DNA of 6,710 nt, from positions 1-6,710 of the forward strand of contig JAKBCD010000106.1 in the NCBI GenBank assembly GCA_021808205.1, written 5' to 3'. A program made the translations under genes and the position numbers. Below are positions 5,510-6,710 of the stretch, piece after piece. How positions within the stretch are numbered: the first letter of the stretch is position 1; each line of letters begins with the position of its first letter. The notes below the pieces were generated by a model that made no database searches, was not told where the DNA came from, and saw only the letters and a program-made list of their open reading frames with translations. The stretch is from Pseudomonadota bacterium (GTDB lineage: Bacteria; Pseudomonadota; Alphaproteobacteria; Acetobacterales; Acetobacteraceae).

Positions 5510-6710
5510 ATGAGCTCACGCAAACTCCTTCTGTCTGCGGCGGTCTGCGCCATGCTCACCGCGGCCACGGCCGTATATGCCGGTGAACCCGGGGCGGTGG
5601 CACCTTCTGGCAACCACGACGGAACAGACCACCTGAAAACAGCGACGCCGATCAAGCATCTTGTCGTCATTTACGATGAGAATGTCTCGTTCGACCATTA
5701 CTTCGCCACCTATCCGCAGGCCACCAACCCGCCGGGCGAGCCGAAATTCACGGCCCTTTCCGGCACGCCGCTGGTGAACAACCTGGCGAATGCCAATTTG
5801 CTGACCAACAACCCAAACTTTACCAACCAGGAAAACGGCGCCAACGCGGCGAACCCGTTCCGGCTGGACCGCACCCAAGCCGCCACCGCCGACCAGAACC
5901 ATGGCTATACGGCTGAGCAGCAGGCTTATGATGGCGGCAAGGCTGATCTGTTTCCTAAATATACCGGCAAGGCCACGCCGGGCGGCGCTGGGGCGTTTGG
6001 CACCAGGGGCCAGGTGATGGGGTATTACGACGGCAATACCGTGACCGCGCTCTGGAATTACGCCCAGCATTTTGCCATGGACGACAACGCCTATACCAAC
6101 ACCTACGGCCCTTCCACGCCCGGCGCGCTGGAGGTTGTCTCCGGCCAGACGGACGGCGTGAAGCTCATCGCCAGCAGCAAATCTTCCTATTATCTGAAGA
6201 ACGATATCAACGGGAAAACGGATTATGCGCTCATCGCGGATGTCGACCCTGGTTATGATGTTTGCTCGAAAAAATCCAACCAGGTGATGATGGAGGGCAA
6301 GAATATCGGCGACCTGCTGAACGAAGCCGGCATCACCTGGGGCGGGTTCATGGGCGGGTTCGACCTTGCCGTTAAAAACCCCAACGGCACCACCGGCTGC
6401 AAGCGCAGCACGGAGTCCACCGTGGTCGGGCGGGCCGTGGTGGATTACATCCCGCACCACGACTGGTTCCAATATTACGCCTCCACCGCCAACCCGCAGC
6501 ATCTACGCCCCAAGGCGCTGGCCGATATCGGCTACAGCTACGACCATGACGGCCAGAAAGACCCCGCGAACCACGAATATGGCCTGAACGATTTTTACAA
6601 GGCCGTCGCGGCGGGCAATTTCCCTGCCGTCTCCTACATCAAACTACCCGCTTATCAGGATGCCCATGCCGGGTATTCCGACCCGCTGGACGAGCAGGCG
6701 GGGCTGGTGA
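5510..6710 (+). CDS. Secreted acid phosphatase / phospholipase C family phosphoesterase (3' end outside window)
   Basis: Four hundred codons are open from ATG 5510 to the right edge with no stop, so the C-terminus is missing. Residues 1-24 form a signal peptide: basic Ser-Arg-Lys, a hydrophobic core and a V-Y-A cleavage site before Gly25. The mature protein belongs to the AcpA/phosphatidylcholine phospholipase C phosphoesterase family. IKHLVVIYDENVSFDHYF (48-65) supplies the metal-binding Glu57 and Asn58, DQNHGYTAEQQAYDGGKADLF (128-148) is a family block, and YGPSTPGALEVVSG (199-212) includes Ser202 at the likely nucleophile position. The second metal-binding pair would lie beyond the edge. 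It likely hydrolyses phosphomonoesters or phospholipids in the periplasm or outside the cell; which one cannot be told here. An in-frame TAA ends directly before the ATG, so no longer start is possible, and the signal peptide supports this one. The ribosome binding site is poor. A Pho-box-like sequence lies upstream. Confidence 0.92.
   Translation, partial: MSSRKLLLSAAVCAMLTAATAVYAGEPGAVAPSGNHDGTDHLKTATPIKHLVVIYDENVSFDHYFATYPQATNPPGEPKFTALSGTPLVNNLANANLLTNNPNFTNQENGANAANPFRLDRTQAATADQNHGYTAEQQAYDGGKADLFPKYTGKATPGGAGAFGTRGQVMGYYDGNTVTALWNYAQHFAMDDNAYTNTYGPSTPGALEVVSGQTDGVKLIASSKSSYYLKNDINGKTDYALIADVDPGYDVCSKKSNQVMMEGKNIGDLLNEAGITWGGFMGGFDLAVKNPNGTTGCKRSTESTVVGRAVVDYIPHHDWFQYYASTANPQHLRPKALADIGYSYDHDGQKDPANHEYGLNDFYKAVAAGNFPAVSYIKLPAYQDAHAGYSDPLDEQAGLV

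Noticed and set aside
5777..5857. Asparagine-rich stretch (about residues 90-116) in the phosphoesterase as a possible repeat insertion
   Set aside because: Asn-rich loops of this kind before the DQNHGYTAEQ block are, as I recall, common in this phosphoesterase family, and the DNA shows no exact tandem repeat.
5516..6502. Long minus-strand open frame of 328 codons opposite the phosphoesterase
   Set aside because: It mirrors the plus-strand gene, whose 400 codons carry a signal peptide and clear family motifs. The minus product is rich in Val, Gly, Arg and His and has no recognisable domain, as expected of a shadow frame in GC-rich DNA.

Overview
The window is GC-rich and gene-dense and looks like the chromosome of an alphaproteobacterium. 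It resembles the Acetobacteraceae/Rhodospirillales side of that class, but this placement is an inference from remembered protein families, not a computed phylogeny. The signs are a long-form GTP cyclohydrolase II with a worn-out RibB-like N-terminus, an OmpR-type response regulator of a kind common in alphaproteobacteria, a cytoplasmic-looking YkuD-type protein, and a serine tRNA with an encoded CCA end.

Layout from left to right. (1) Positions 1-415 hold the 3' part of a gene ending in a shikimate-kinase-like domain, most like the C-terminal half of BoxR-type XRE regulators of aromatic catabolism. (2) 461-1030 is a nucleoside 2-deoxyribosyltransferase family protein. (3) 996-1682, on the minus strand, is an OmpR/PhoB-family response regulator whose 3' end overlaps the previous gene by 35 bp, tail to tail. 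(4) A 97-bp divergent intergenic region carries three TTAC pentamer repeats and separates the regulator from a plus-strand cluster. (5) That cluster is ribA (1780-2898), a short L,D-transpeptidase-fold protein (2891-3382) and lepA (3415-5220). The first two overlap and the third follows 32 bp later, so co-transcription is plausible. (6) A tRNA-Ser(GGA) lies at 5275-5365, with its own likely promoter ending in a GC-rich discriminator. (7) From 5510 to the right edge runs a secreted phosphoesterase of the AcpA/phospholipase C family. It is open at its 3' end, and a probable PhoB box precedes it at 5422-5439.

Functionally this is mostly housekeeping: riboflavin synthesis, translation, cell-envelope modification and nucleotide salvage. 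It is flanked by a regulator fragment on the left and a secreted phosphorus-scavenging enzyme on the right. I see no CRISPR array, insertion sequence, phage gene or defence system, and no convincing undescribed system. The most useful new observations are the candidate Pho box, the TTAC repeats between the response regulator and ribA, and the degenerate RibB module in RibA.
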